Origin: Acidobacteriota bacterium
Lineage (GTDB): Bacteria; Acidobacteriota; Thermoanaerobaculia; Gp7-AA8
Reading direction: 5' to 3'
Length of the DNA: 64,000 nt
Assembly (NCBI GenBank): GCA_019244185.1
Contig: JAFATB010000023.1
Location: 434,001 to 498,000, forward strand
The translations under genes were made by a program, and so were the position numbers. Shown here in pieces: positions 8,619 to 16,757 of the stretch (its first letter is position 1; the number at the start of each line of letters is the position of its first letter). The notes under the pieces are model-generated. The model was not told where the DNA came from. It did no database searches and was given only the letters and a program-made list of their open reading frames with translations.

Positions 8619-10429
8619 GACTCCGCCTGCGCCAGCCGGCGTTCGTGCGCGCGCAGCAGATCGCTGCGCGTGAGGATGCCGACGACCTGGCGCGGGTTGC
8701 CGCGCGCGACGACGGGGAGGCGACCGACTTTCTCGCGCACCATCGCGTCGGCCGCGTCGCGGAGCGAGCTGTCGAGATAGATCACGACCGGCGGGCGCGT
8801 GACCGCTTGACGCGCTTTGAGCGTCGACGGTTTCGTCAGATCGAAGACGTCGCGCCGCGTGATGACGCCGATCAGAACGCCGTTCCCGTCGACGACGGGG
8901 AAGCCTTGATGCGAGACGTCGTTCGTGCGGAGCGTCCCGAGCTCGTCGTCCGCGTTCACGGTCACGACCTTCGTCGTGCACGCGTCGGCGACGTTGATCA
9001 GCGAGAGGAAGTCGGCCGCGTATTCGGTCGGCACGCGCACGCCGCGGCGCGCGAGCTTCTCGGTCATGATCGTGTTGCGCATCAGCAGCGACGACACGAG
9101 GTAGCCGGCCGTGCAGCCGCCGAGGAGCGGCAGGAGGCCGAGCGGCTGCAGCGTCGTCTCGAACGCGAAGAGCACCGACGCGAGCAGCGCGCGCGACGCC
9201 CCCGCGAACATCGCCGCCATGCCGACCAGCGCGCAGATGCGGACGTCGATGTGCGCCCGCGGCAGCGTCGACGCCGCGAGCTCGCCGAGGACGATGCCGG
9301 CGCCGCCGCCGATCGTCAGCAACGGCGCGAGCGTGCCGCCCGACGTGCCGCTGCCGAGCGAGATCGACCACGAGATGAACTTCATCAGACACAACACGAG
9401 CGCCGCGGTGCCGAGGAGACGTCCGCTGACGAGGTCTTCGATGTTCGTGTAGCCGACGCCGAGCGTGCGCGGCGCGTACAGACCGACGAGGCCGACCGCG
9501 ATGCCGCCGATGGCGGGCCACCACATCCAGTGCACCGGCAGGTGCTCGAAGAGGTCTTCGATCCAGTAGACGACGCGCGTGACGTAGACCGACAGCGTCC
9601 CGATGATCGCGCCGAGGACGACGTAGCTCGCCAGCGCGGCCTCGCTCGGCTGCTGGATCGGTGGCATCGCGAACGCCGGCACGTAGCCGACGAAGGCGAT
9701 GCGCACCGCCGCCGCGGTGACGGCGGCGAGCGACACGGCCACGATCGAACGCGGGCGCAGTTCGAACAGCAGCAACTCGATGGCGAGCAGCACCGCGGAA
9801 ACCGGACTGCCGAAGATCGCGGCCATGCCCGCGGCCGCGCCGGCGGCGAGCAGCGTCTTGCGCTCGAGAGCGCTCGTCTCGACGAACTGCCCGAGGACGG
9901 AGCCCATCGCGCCGCCGGTGGCGATGATCGGACCTTCCGCGCCGAACGGACCGCCGGTGCCGATCGACACCGCCGCCGACAACGGCTTGAGGAACGTCAC
10001 GCGCACCGGGATGCGGCTCTCGTTGAGCAGCACCTGCTCCATCGCCTCGGGGATTCCATGTCCGCGAATCGCGCGCGAGCCGTAGCGCGCCATGAGGCCG
10101 ACGATGACGCCGCCGACGATCGGCACGAACAGCGCGAGCCAGCCGAGGTGATTGCCCGCGGGCGAGGCGGGCTGCACGGAGAAGCGGCCGTAGTACGCGA
10201 GGTTCGTCACGAAATGAATGATCGTGACGAGCAGCTGCGCGACGACACCGGTCACGAGCGCGAGGCCGATGCACATCGCGCTGATGAAGACCGAGCGGCG
10301 GTCGAGCAGCGTGACCTCGGCCGGCGTTTGCGTGCGTTCCATCAGCGCACCCATGGAGGGAGCGATGGGAACGCCTTCAGTTGTGGCTGCGTTTTCGAGA
10401 GCTTCGGGTGGTGCGGCAGGATCCATCAC
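8615..10429 (-). CDS. ClC family chloride channel/transporter with CBS pair
   Basis: 604 residues from GTG 10429 (ATG at 10426 is the next codon and equally possible). A ClC membrane core of about 430 residues is followed by two CBS domains (about 460-600) that bind adenine nucleotides in relatives. ClC signatures are present: GHGIPEAMEQ, GPFGAEGPIIATGG (the gating Glu of GxEGP is kept) and GTSGGTLAPL. The selectivity-filter Ser of GSGIP is His here, a variant seen in other bacterial ClCs. The gating Glu suggests a proton-coupled exchanger rather than a simple channel, by analogy with CLC-ec1. It heads an operon with the downstream VOC gene and is divergent from the halogenase-like gene across only 31 bp. 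Confidence 0.92.
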   Translation of the reverse strand: MMDPAAPPEALENAATTEGVPIAPSMGALMERTQTPAEVTLLDRRSVFISAMCIGLALVTGVVAQLLVTIIHFVTNLAYYGRFSVQPASPAGNHLGWLALFVPIVGGVIVGLMARYGSRAIRGHGIPEAMEQVLLNESRIPVRVTFLKPLSAAVSIGTGGPFGAEGPIIATGGAMGSVLGQFVETSALERKTLLAAGAAAGMAAIFGSPVSAVLLAIELLLFELRPRSIVAVSLAAVTAAAVRIAFVGYVPAFAMPPIQQPSEAALASYVVLGAIIGTLSVYVTRVVYWIEDLFEHLPVHWMWWPAIGGIAVGLVGLYAPRTLGVGYTNIEDLVSGRLLGTAALVLCLMKFISWSISLGSGTSGGTLAPLLTIGGGAGIVLGELAASTLPRAHIDVRICALVGMAAMFAGASRALLASVLFAFETTLQPLGLLPLLGGCTAGYLVSSLLMRNTIMTEKLARRGVRVPTEYAADFLSLINVADACTTKVVTVNADDELGTLRTNDVSHQGFPVVDGNGVLIGVITRRDVFDLTKPSTLKARQAVTRPPVVIYLDSSLRDAADAMVREKVGRLPVVARGNPRQVVGILTRSDLLRAHERRLAQAES

Positions 10430-10460
10430 CGCGAATATATCGTGATAGTTTCAGTCGCCA

Positions 10461-11762
10461 ATGACCCCGACCCGCAGCGCGGAACCGTATGACTATGACT
10501 TTGCGATCGCCGGCGGCGGACCGGCGGGCTGCGCGACCGCGATCCGGCTGCGGGAACACGGGCATTCGGTGGTGCTGCTCGAGCGCGACACGTTCCCGCG
10601 TTTTCACATCGGCGAGTCGCTGCTGTCGACGGCGAACGACGCATTCGTGACGCTCGGCGTCGCGGAACGCATCGCCGCGGCAGGCTTTCCGGAGAAGTGG
10701 GGCGCGCGGCTCGTGACGCACGACGGCAAGAGCGGGCGCGGCGTGAACTTCGGGACGGTCCGCGAGGTGCGGCGTCCGCAGACGTATCAGGTGTCGCGCG
10801 CGGAGTTCGACATGATCCTGCTCGACCGCGCGCGCGAAGTCGGCGCCGAGGTGCGCGAAGGCGTGCGCGTGACCGGCTGCGAGTTCACGCGCGACGCGGC
10901 GCACGTCGACTATGCCGACGAAGGCAGCCCGGGACGTCTGCGCGTGCGCGCGCTCGTCGATGCGACGGGGCGCAATGGCTTGCTCGCGCGCAAGTTCGAT
11001 CTGCGCGCCGACGAGCCGCTGCTCGCGAACATCGCGATCTATTCGCACTACAAGAAGGTGCCGCGGCTCGCCGACGGCTGTCCGAACGACATCCGCATCA
11101 TCGCGCGGGAAGACGCCGGCTGGTTCTGGTTCATCCCCATCTCGGACGAGCTGACGAGCGTTGGCGTCGTGCTGCCGCAGTCGCTCTTTCTGGCGATGGA
11201 GGAAGCGACGCCGGAAGAGCGTTTCGACCGCACGCTGCGCGACACGATGGCGGTGGCGGAGCTGATGCGCGACGCGGAGCGGGCGTGGCCGGTGCGCGTG
11301 GAGAAAGACTTCTCGTACAGCGCATCAAAGTACGCGGGCGAGCGCTGGATTCTCGCCGGCGACGCGGGTTCGTTCCTCGATCCGGTGTTCTCGACCGGCG
11401 TCTCGATCGCGCTCGAGTCGGGGATCGAGGCGGCCGACGAGCTCGATCGCGCGCGGAAGACGAACGACTTTTCGGAGAAGCGCTTCGCCGCGTTCTCGCG
11501 CCGGCAGAAGAAGCGCTTCGAGATCTTCCGCCGCTTCGTCATCGGCTTCTACACGCCCGAGTTCCGCGACCTCTTCTTCCAGCCCGATCCGCCGCCGACG
11601 CTGTTCCGCTCCGTCACGACGGTGCTCGCCGGCCGCTGGGACCCGAGCCTGCGCATGCGTTTGCTCAACCGCGTCTTCTTCGCGCTCGTCGCGGTGCAGA
11701 AGCGCTTCGCCATCGCGCAGCGCGCGTTCCGCCGCGACGCGGGCGCCGGCTATCCGCGCTGA
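10461..11762 (+). CDS. FAD-dependent monooxygenase, flavin-dependent halogenase-like
   Basis: 433-residue flavoprotein. The N-terminal Rossmann motif GGGPAGCATAIRL is followed by the ERDTFPRFHIGESLL stretch typical of tryptophan-halogenase-like and geranylgeranyl-reductase-like enzymes, and by the second FAD motif GDAGSFLDPVFSTGV. Two halogenase hallmarks can be seen: a Lys at residue 79 in FPEKWGA, where the catalytic Lys sits, and W221-F-W-F-I-P226, matching WxWxIP. Many non-halogenating relatives keep part of this set, so halogenation is a hypothesis. No flavin reductase, carrier protein or biosynthetic cluster lies nearby. The gene ends directly against the convergent phospholipase D gene (0 bp gap). 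Confidence 0.82.
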   Translation: MTPTRSAEPYDYDFAIAGGGPAGCATAIRLREHGHSVVLLERDTFPRFHIGESLLSTANDAFVTLGVAERIAAAGFPEKWGARLVTHDGKSGRGVNFGTVREVRRPQTYQVSRAEFDMILLDRAREVGAEVREGVRVTGCEFTRDAAHVDYADEGSPGRLRVRALVDATGRNGLLARKFDLRADEPLLANIAIYSHYKKVPRLADGCPNDIRIIAREDAGWFWFIPISDELTSVGVVLPQSLFLAMEEATPEERFDRTLRDTMAVAELMRDAERAWPVRVEKDFSYSASKYAGERWILAGDAGSFLDPVFSTGVSIALESGIEAADELDRARKTNDFSEKRFAAFSRRQKKRFEIFRRFVIGFYTPEFRDLFFQPDPPPTLFRSVTTVLAGRWDPSLRMRLLNRVFFALVAVQKRFAIAQRAFRRDAGAGYPR

Positions 11763-13019
11763 TCACAGCTGACGCTTCGCCAGCGCGCTCACGCGGTCGC
11801 GGAGTTTGTGCGCGAGCGAGCGCTCGTTCCAGCGCGCAAGCGTCCACGGATCGGCGTCGATGAGATCTGCCTCGAACGCGCGCACGAGCTCCTGTGCGAC
11901 GTTCTCGTCGTAGATCGCGACCGTGATCTCGTCGTTGATGTTGAACGAGCGCGGATCGAAGTTCGTCGAGCCGATCGTGCACCACGCGCGGTCGACGATC
12001 ATCACCTTCTGATGCATGCCCGAGCGCGTGTACTCGTGGATCGACGCGCCGGCCTGCAGCAGCGGCCCGTACGCGTAGTGGCTGGTGTGCTGCACGATCG
12101 GGAAGTCGCTCGTGGCGGACGTCGGCAGCATCAGACGCACGACGACGCCGCGGGCGCACGCGGCGCGGATCAGCTGCACGGCGTGGCGGTCGGGGACGAA
12201 GTACGGGTTCTGCAGGATCAGCTCGCGCTTTGCCGACGCGATGGCGAGGTAGTAGAGACGCTTGACGGCGCTGCTCGTCTCCGGCGGAGCGAGATACGCG
12301 ACGTGCAGCGGCGTCGAGCCCGCGCGCGGCAGCTCGGGAAAGTACGCGCGGCCGGTGAGCGCGCGGCGGCGGATCTTGAGCCAGTTGTCGAGAAACGCCG
12401 TCTGCAGCTCGTTGACCACAGGACCTTCGAAGCGCGCGGCCGTGTCGCGCCAGCCTTGCGGCTGATCGGCGGACGGACCCCACATGTCCGCGACGCCGTG
12501 GCCGAACGTGTAGCCGATGCGGCCGTCGATGATCGCGATCTTGCGATGGTCGCGGTTGTTGTACCAGCCCAGTTCGCGGAAACGCGCGCGGTGATACACG
12601 CGGAAGTCGACGCCGGCATCGCGCAGCGTGCGCCACACCAAAGGCGAGGTCGTGATCGCGCCGCGATGGTCGACGAGCACGCGCACTTCGATGCCTTCGC
12701 GTGCTCTCGCGGTCAGCGCGGCGACGATGCGATCGGAGACGAAGCCGTTCTGCCAGAGGAACGTCTCGAGATGCACGTGATGCGTCGCGGCGGCGACGTC
12801 GTCGAGGAGCGCGTCGAAGAAGGCGCTGTTCTGCACGATCGTGACGCGGTTGCCTTCGATGACGCGGCCCCACGTCAGTCCCGCGAACGAGCGCATGAGC
12901 GCGTGCGCGTCTTCATCGGGCGGCACCGGCAGCTCGATGTGACGGCGCCGCGTGCGCGCCCACAAGAGGAACGCGACGACGACGGCGGCAATCGTGACGA
13001 GAGCGAAGGCGGCGCGCAT
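11763..13019 (-). CDS. Phospholipase D family protein, cardiolipin synthase-like
   Basis: 418 residues from ATG 13019; a TTG at 13040 would add seven residues. One N-terminal membrane helix (FALVTIAAVVVAFLLW) anchors two PLD catalytic domains. The HKD motifs are complete: HRKIAIID with GHGVADMWG in the first half, and HQKVMIVD followed by GSTNFDPRSFNINDE in the second. This matches ClsA/ClsB-type enzymes that join phosphatidyl groups to make cardiolipin at the inner membrane. Other PLD reactions are possible, but the single TM and the spacing favour cardiolipin synthase. It is divergent from the Ku cluster with about 48 bp between starts. Confidence 0.88.
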   Translation of the reverse strand: MRAAFALVTIAAVVVAFLLWARTRRRHIELPVPPDEDAHALMRSFAGLTWGRVIEGNRVTIVQNSAFFDALLDDVAAATHHVHLETFLWQNGFVSDRIVAALTARAREGIEVRVLVDHRGAITTSPLVWRTLRDAGVDFRVYHRARFRELGWYNNRDHRKIAIIDGRIGYTFGHGVADMWGPSADQPQGWRDTAARFEGPVVNELQTAFLDNWLKIRRRALTGRAYFPELPRAGSTPLHVAYLAPPETSSAVKRLYYLAIASAKRELILQNPYFVPDRHAVQLIRAACARGVVVRLMLPTSATSDFPIVQHTSHYAYGPLLQAGASIHEYTRSGMHQKVMIVDRAWCTIGSTNFDPRSFNINDEITVAIYDENVAQELVRAFEADLIDADPWTLARWNERSLAHKLRDRVSALAKRQL

Positions 13020-13067
13020 GCGCGCGTCGCTGTTCTGCAAGTTCTGCGCGCTGGCGCGAGTTCAGCA

Positions 13068-13310
13068 ATGGCCACGCGCGTGGCCAAGCGGAAACGGAGC
13101 CCCGCGCCGTACTGGCTCGACTCCCGCGAGCGCACCTGCAGCACCTGCGGGCAGACGCACGCGTATGCGGTCGAGGCGCGTTGTCTGGAATGTGATCGAC
13201 CGTTCTGCCCGCTTTGCGTCATCATCGTGCGCAACGAAGTCTTGTGCTCCGACTGCCACGGCAAAGGAGGGACGTCGCGATGGCGGCGCGCGCGATCTGG
13301 AAAGGCATAG
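13068..13310 (+). CDS. Small four-CxxC zinc-binding protein preceding Ku
   Basis: 80 residues, ATG 13068. A basic N-terminus (ATRVAKRKRS) precedes four CxxC pairs: CSTC, CLEC, CPLC and CSDC, with HAY and a final CH adding possible ligands. This arrangement suggests two zinc sites in a B-box or treble-clef-like fold. No named family is recognised. Its 3' end overlaps the first Ku gene by 31 bp in another frame, and that gene's RBS (AAGGAGG, 13264-13270) lies inside it, so the two are translationally linked. A role in DNA-end handling or Ku assembly is inference from position only. Confidence 0.68.
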   Translation: MATRVAKRKRSPAPYWLDSRERTCSTCGQTHAYAVEARCLECDRPFCPLCVIIVRNEVLCSDCHGKGGTSRWRRARSGKA

Positions 13311-14065
13311 TCCACGTGGGCACGCTGCAGGTGCCGGTGAAGTTGTATTCGGCCGTGCAGGATCATTCGATCCGCTTCCGCCTGCTGCACAAGACCGATC
13401 ACGCCCCGGTCAAGCAGCAGCTCGTCAGCAGCGTGAGCGGCGACGTCGTCACGTACGAGTCGGTGCGCAAGGCGTTCCCCATCGCGCGCGGACGCATGGT
13501 CATGCTCGCGGCCGAGGAGCTCGAGAAGCTGACGCCGGAAGAGTCGCGTGACATCGAAGTCGCGCGCTTCGTCGACAGCGGCGCGATCGATCATCGCTGG
13601 TACGAGCGCGCCTACTACCTCGGGCCCGACGGCAATGAGCGCGCGTACGCCGCGGCCGCCGAGGCGATGGAGAAGAAGCAGAAGGAAGGGTTGGCGAAGT
13701 GGGTCATGCGCGGCAAGTCGTACGTCGGCGCGCTGCGCGCGGAAGACGGCTACCTGATGCTCATCGCGCTGCGCCACGCGGAAGAAGTCATCGACGCGGC
13801 CGCGCTCACGCCGCCGACGGGACGTCCGCTCGCGGAGCGCGAGCTCGAGATGGCCGAGCAGCTCCTTTCCGCGCTGCACGGCGCGTTCGATCCGGCGCAG
13901 TTCCACGACGAATACCGCGCGCGCGTCATCGACCTCGTCGAGACGAAGGCCGCCGGCAAGAAGCCGAAGATCGCGAAGTTCCAGCCGCGCAAGACGAAGG
14001 AAGACCAGATCACCGACGCGCTCGAGGCGAGTCTGGCCGGCATGAAGAGGAAAGCCCGTGGCTGA
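13280..14065 (+). CDS. ku: Ku protein 1 (NHEJ DNA-end binding, short form)
   Basis: 261 residues, ATG 13280 with AAGGAGG 9 bp upstream; an in-frame GTG further upstream lacks such a site. Ku beta-barrel signatures: ARAIWKGIVHVGTLQVPVKLY, then RDIEVARFVDSGAIDHRWYERAYYL, VMRGKSYVGALRAEDGYLMLI and ELEMAEQLL. Bacterial Ku is normally a homodimeric ring that loads on double-strand ends and recruits LigD. This copy ends soon after the core (IAKFQPRKTKEDQI...MKRKARG), with only a short basic tail. It overlaps the second Ku by 8 bp. No LigD is in the window. Confidence 0.93.
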   Translation: MAARAIWKGIVHVGTLQVPVKLYSAVQDHSIRFRLLHKTDHAPVKQQLVSSVSGDVVTYESVRKAFPIARGRMVMLAAEELEKLTPEESRDIEVARFVDSGAIDHRWYERAYYLGPDGNERAYAAAAEAMEKKQKEGLAKWVMRGKSYVGALRAEDGYLMLIALRHAEEVIDAAALTPPTGRPLAERELEMAEQLLSALHGAFDPAQFHDEYRARVIDLVETKAAGKKPKIAKFQPRKTKEDQITDALEASLAGMKRKARG

Positions 14066-15056
14066 CGAAGACGACGACCTCGAACAACCTGCCGGACTGC
14101 GCCCGTTCTGGAGCGGCACGATCACCTTCGGACTCGTGACGGTGCCTGTGGCGCTCTTCACCGCGACGCGGCCGCGCGGCGTCTCGCTGCGCATGATCGA
14201 GCCGGAAACGCAGTCGACGATCCAGCGGCGCTACGTCTGCTCGAAGGACGAAGAGCCGCTCGACAACGACGACATCGTGCGCGGCTACGAGATCGAGAAA
14301 GGGAAGTTCGTCGTCGTCACCGATTACGAGCTCTCGGCGATCGAGCCGCGCAAGTCGCGCGAGATCGACCTGCGCCTCTTCGTCGACCGCGACGAGATCG
14401 ATCCGATGTACTTCGAGCGCGCGTACTTTCTCGTTCCCGCCGGCGGCACCAACAAAGCGTACCGGCTGCTTGCGGAGGCGATGCAGCGCACGAAGCAGGC
14501 CGGCATCGCCACGTTCGTCATGCGCGCGAAGGAGTACCTCGTCGCGATCCTCGCCGAGAACGGCATCCTGCGCGCGGAGACGTTGCGCTTCGCCGACGAT
14601 CTCCGCTCGCCGGAAGACGTCGGCCTCGACGACATCCCGAAGCCCGCCGGCGCCGACGTGAAGAAGTTCGAGGAGCAGATCGCGCGGCACACGAAAAAGC
14701 AGGTCGACCTGCACGATCTCCTCGACGACTACACCGAACAGCTCGAGAAGCTCGTCGCGCAGAAAGAGAAGAAGGGCGACCACGTCATCGGCATGCCGGA
14801 GGAGTCCAGCGGCGGCGGCGGTGCGGGCGGCGGCGGCGCGGAGGTCGTCGATCTCCTGCAGGTGCTCAGCCGCAGCCTCGGCGAAGCCGGCGCGGTGCGC
14901 AAGTCGCCGAAGAAAACGACCACGACGGCGAAGCGCAGTTCGGGGACGAAGCGCGCGTCGAGCACCAAGCGCACGTCGAGCGCCAAACGCGCGTCCGGCA
15001 CGAAACGCGCGCCGACGACGAAGGCGCGGAAGACCGCGGGCGCGAAGAAACGTTAG
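14058..15056 (+). CDS. ku: Ku protein 2 with long Lys/Arg/Ser/Thr-rich C-terminal tail
   Basis: 332 residues, GTG 14058, overlapping Ku1 by 8 bp. The core matches Ku (LRPFWSGTITFGLVTVPVALF, REIDLRLFVDRDEIDPMYFERAYFL, VMRAKEYLVAILAENG). It carries a C-terminal linker rich in Gly (residues ~254-264), then about 50 residues of repeated S/T-KR-A units such as SGTKRASSTKRTSSAKRAS, resembling histone-H1-like tails. In mycobacterial and other Ku proteins, basic tails bind DNA and help bridging. Two non-identical, co-expressed Kus suggest a heterodimer, as proposed for Sinorhizobium Ku3/Ku4. That is inference. Confidence 0.93.
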   Translation: MADEDDDLEQPAGLRPFWSGTITFGLVTVPVALFTATRPRGVSLRMIEPETQSTIQRRYVCSKDEEPLDNDDIVRGYEIEKGKFVVVTDYELSAIEPRKSREIDLRLFVDRDEIDPMYFERAYFLVPAGGTNKAYRLLAEAMQRTKQAGIATFVMRAKEYLVAILAENGILRAETLRFADDLRSPEDVGLDDIPKPAGADVKKFEEQIARHTKKQVDLHDLLDDYTEQLEKLVAQKEKKGDHVIGMPEESSGGGGAGGGGAEVVDLLQVLSRSLGEAGAVRKSPKKTTTTAKRSSGTKRASSTKRTSSAKRASGTKRAPTTKARKTAGAKKR

Positions 15057-15065
15057 GCTTTTCGC

Positions 15066-15848
15066 ATGACCACGAAACCGCTCATCGGCATCGGCTCCGA
15101 CATCAACAGTCCCGCGGGACAGCGCGAGAAAGCGTTCGCGTACCTCACGTACACCGAGGCGCTGCGGCGCGCGGGAGCGATCCCGGTGGTCATTCCGCCG
15201 CAGCCGGAGAACGCGGCCGCGCTCGTCGAGGCGCTCGACGGCGTGCTGCTCGCCGGCGGCGACGACTGCGATCCCGCCGCGTACGGACAGGAGCGCCATC
15301 CGAGCGTCGAGCCGATGGACCCGCGCCGGCAAGCGAACGACCTCGCGCTCGCGGAAGCGGCGCGGCGCCGCGGCATCCCGACGCTCGGGGTCTGCCTCGG
15401 ACTGCAGGTCATCAACATCGTCGCCGGCGGCTCGCTCGTGCAGGACATCGACTCGCAGGTCGACACCGAGATCGTGCACGCCAGCAAGCCCGAGGATCGC
15501 GCGCGGCACGATGTGCTCGTCGAGCAGGGGACGCAGCTCGCGTCGATCGTCGGCGAGCGCGAGCTCAACGTGAACTCCTCGCATCACCAGGCCATCGGCG
15601 ACGTCGGCGCGGGGCTGCGCGTCACCGCGCACGCGCCGGACGGCATCGTCGAAGGTCTCGAGGATCCGCGCCTGCCGTTTTATCTCGGAGTGCAGTGGCA
15701 TCCCGAGGACATGAACGGCGAGGAATCGGCGTCGACGCTCTTCGGCGCATTCATCGAGGCGGCGCGCCGTTACGCCGCGGAGAAGCGCGAGCGCGCGCTG
15801 AAACAAGAGGCCACGGAGCTGTCACCGGCCGTTAGCGAACCGCGCTGA
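15066..15848 (+). CDS. Class I glutamine amidotransferase, gamma-glutamyl-GABA hydrolase-like
   Basis: 260 residues, ATG 15066, nine bases after Ku2. It has the PuuD-type layout: GVLLAGGDDCDPAAYG, the nucleophile elbow GVCLGLQ (Cys near 117), NSSHHQAI and the catalytic His/Glu in GVQWHPED. The family hydrolyses gamma-glutamyl amides such as gamma-glutamyl-GABA in putrescine breakdown; the exact substrate cannot be read from sequence. Adjacency to the Ku cluster is probably incidental, although the short gap allows read-through. Confidence 0.87.
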   Translation: MTTKPLIGIGSDINSPAGQREKAFAYLTYTEALRRAGAIPVVIPPQPENAAALVEALDGVLLAGGDDCDPAAYGQERHPSVEPMDPRRQANDLALAEAARRRGIPTLGVCLGLQVINIVAGGSLVQDIDSQVDTEIVHASKPEDRARHDVLVEQGTQLASIVGERELNVNSSHHQAIGDVGAGLRVTAHAPDGIVEGLEDPRLPFYLGVQWHPEDMNGEESASTLFGAFIEAARRYAAEKRERALKQEATELSPAVSEPR

Positions 15849-15899
15849 GACGCGGAATAGGGGTAGAACACCTCCCGTTTCGACGCGGCGGAGGCCCTC

Positions 15900-16751
15900 T
15901 TGAACCGACGAATCGCTCTGCTCGCCGTCCTGGCGCTCACGCTCGCGCCCTCCACGTTCGCCGCCGGCACGTGGCTCAAGACCGTCGGCGCAGCGCAGAC
16001 GGCCGCGAAAGCGAAGAAGCAGCTCATCCTCGTCGACATGTTCGCGGAGTGGTGCGGCTGGTGCCATCGGTTCGAGCGCGAGGTCTTTCCCTCCGCGATC
16101 TTTCAGACCGCGACCTCCGACATGATCCTGCTTCGCCTCAATACCGAGGACAACGGCGAGGGGACGCAGTTCGCGCGCAAGTTCGGCGTGACGTCGCTGC
16201 CGACGTTTCTCATCCTCGACTCCGACCTCTCGCTCGCCGGCTTGATCCGCGGCTACGCGCCGCCGACGGACTTCGCGAACTCGCTCAAGGACAGCCGCAC
16301 GAAGTACGCGATGTTCATGAACCGCGTGAAGAACGAGCCGAACCTCGGCAAGGACTACATGGCGCGGCTCGATCTCGCGAAAGAGTTCCTCAGCCGCAGC
16401 GCGTGGGACAAGAGCGATCCGCGGCTCAAGAAGCTGATGACGGAGAAGGGCGTGCCCGCCGCGATCCGCGATGAGGCGTACTACCAGCTCGCCGTCAGCT
16501 ACGCGGTGCAGAACAAGAACGAAGAAGGTCTCAAGACCATCCGCGCGCTCAATCAGCTGAGCAAGCAGGGCGAGTCCCTCGAGCGTGCGCTGTATCTCGC
16601 GGGACAGATCTACATGCAGCAGGGCAACCTCATGGCCGCGGCGAACGAGTTCCGGAAGTTCAAGACCACGTTCCCCGCGTCGCCGCTCGTCGAGAACATC
16701 GACGTCGTACTGCCCGAGCTCGAGCGCCGTCTCTCCAACGGCGGAAAATAA
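15900..16751 (+). CDS. Exported thioredoxin-fold protein with TPR-like C-terminus
   Basis: 283 residues from TTG 15900; GGAGG lies about 8 bp upstream and no better start follows before the signal peptide. Signal peptide RRIALLAVLALTLAPSTFA is cleaved near residue 22. The thioredoxin domain holds the CGWC active site in FAEWCGWCHRFE and the cis-Pro in VTSLPTFLI. From about residue 150 the chain becomes helical, with TPR-like repeats (AYYQLAVSYAVQNKNEEGL; ALYLAGQIYMQQGNL). It sits 6 bp before dsbD, so it is a likely periplasmic partner that receives electrons from DsbD. Confidence 0.88.
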   Translation: MNRRIALLAVLALTLAPSTFAAGTWLKTVGAAQTAAKAKKQLILVDMFAEWCGWCHRFEREVFPSAIFQTATSDMILLRLNTEDNGEGTQFARKFGVTSLPTFLILDSDLSLAGLIRGYAPPTDFANSLKDSRTKYAMFMNRVKNEPNLGKDYMARLDLAKEFLSRSAWDKSDPRLKKLMTEKGVPAAIRDEAYYQLAVSYAVQNKNEEGLKTIRALNQLSKQGESLERALYLAGQIYMQQGNLMAAANEFRKFKTTFPASPLVENIDVVLPELERRLSNGGK

Positions 16752-16757
16752 ACCGAC

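Noticed and set aside
13038..13040. TTG as the start of the phospholipase D gene
   Set aside because: Possible, but ATG 13019 starts right before the membrane anchor and needs no rare start; kept as an alternative only.
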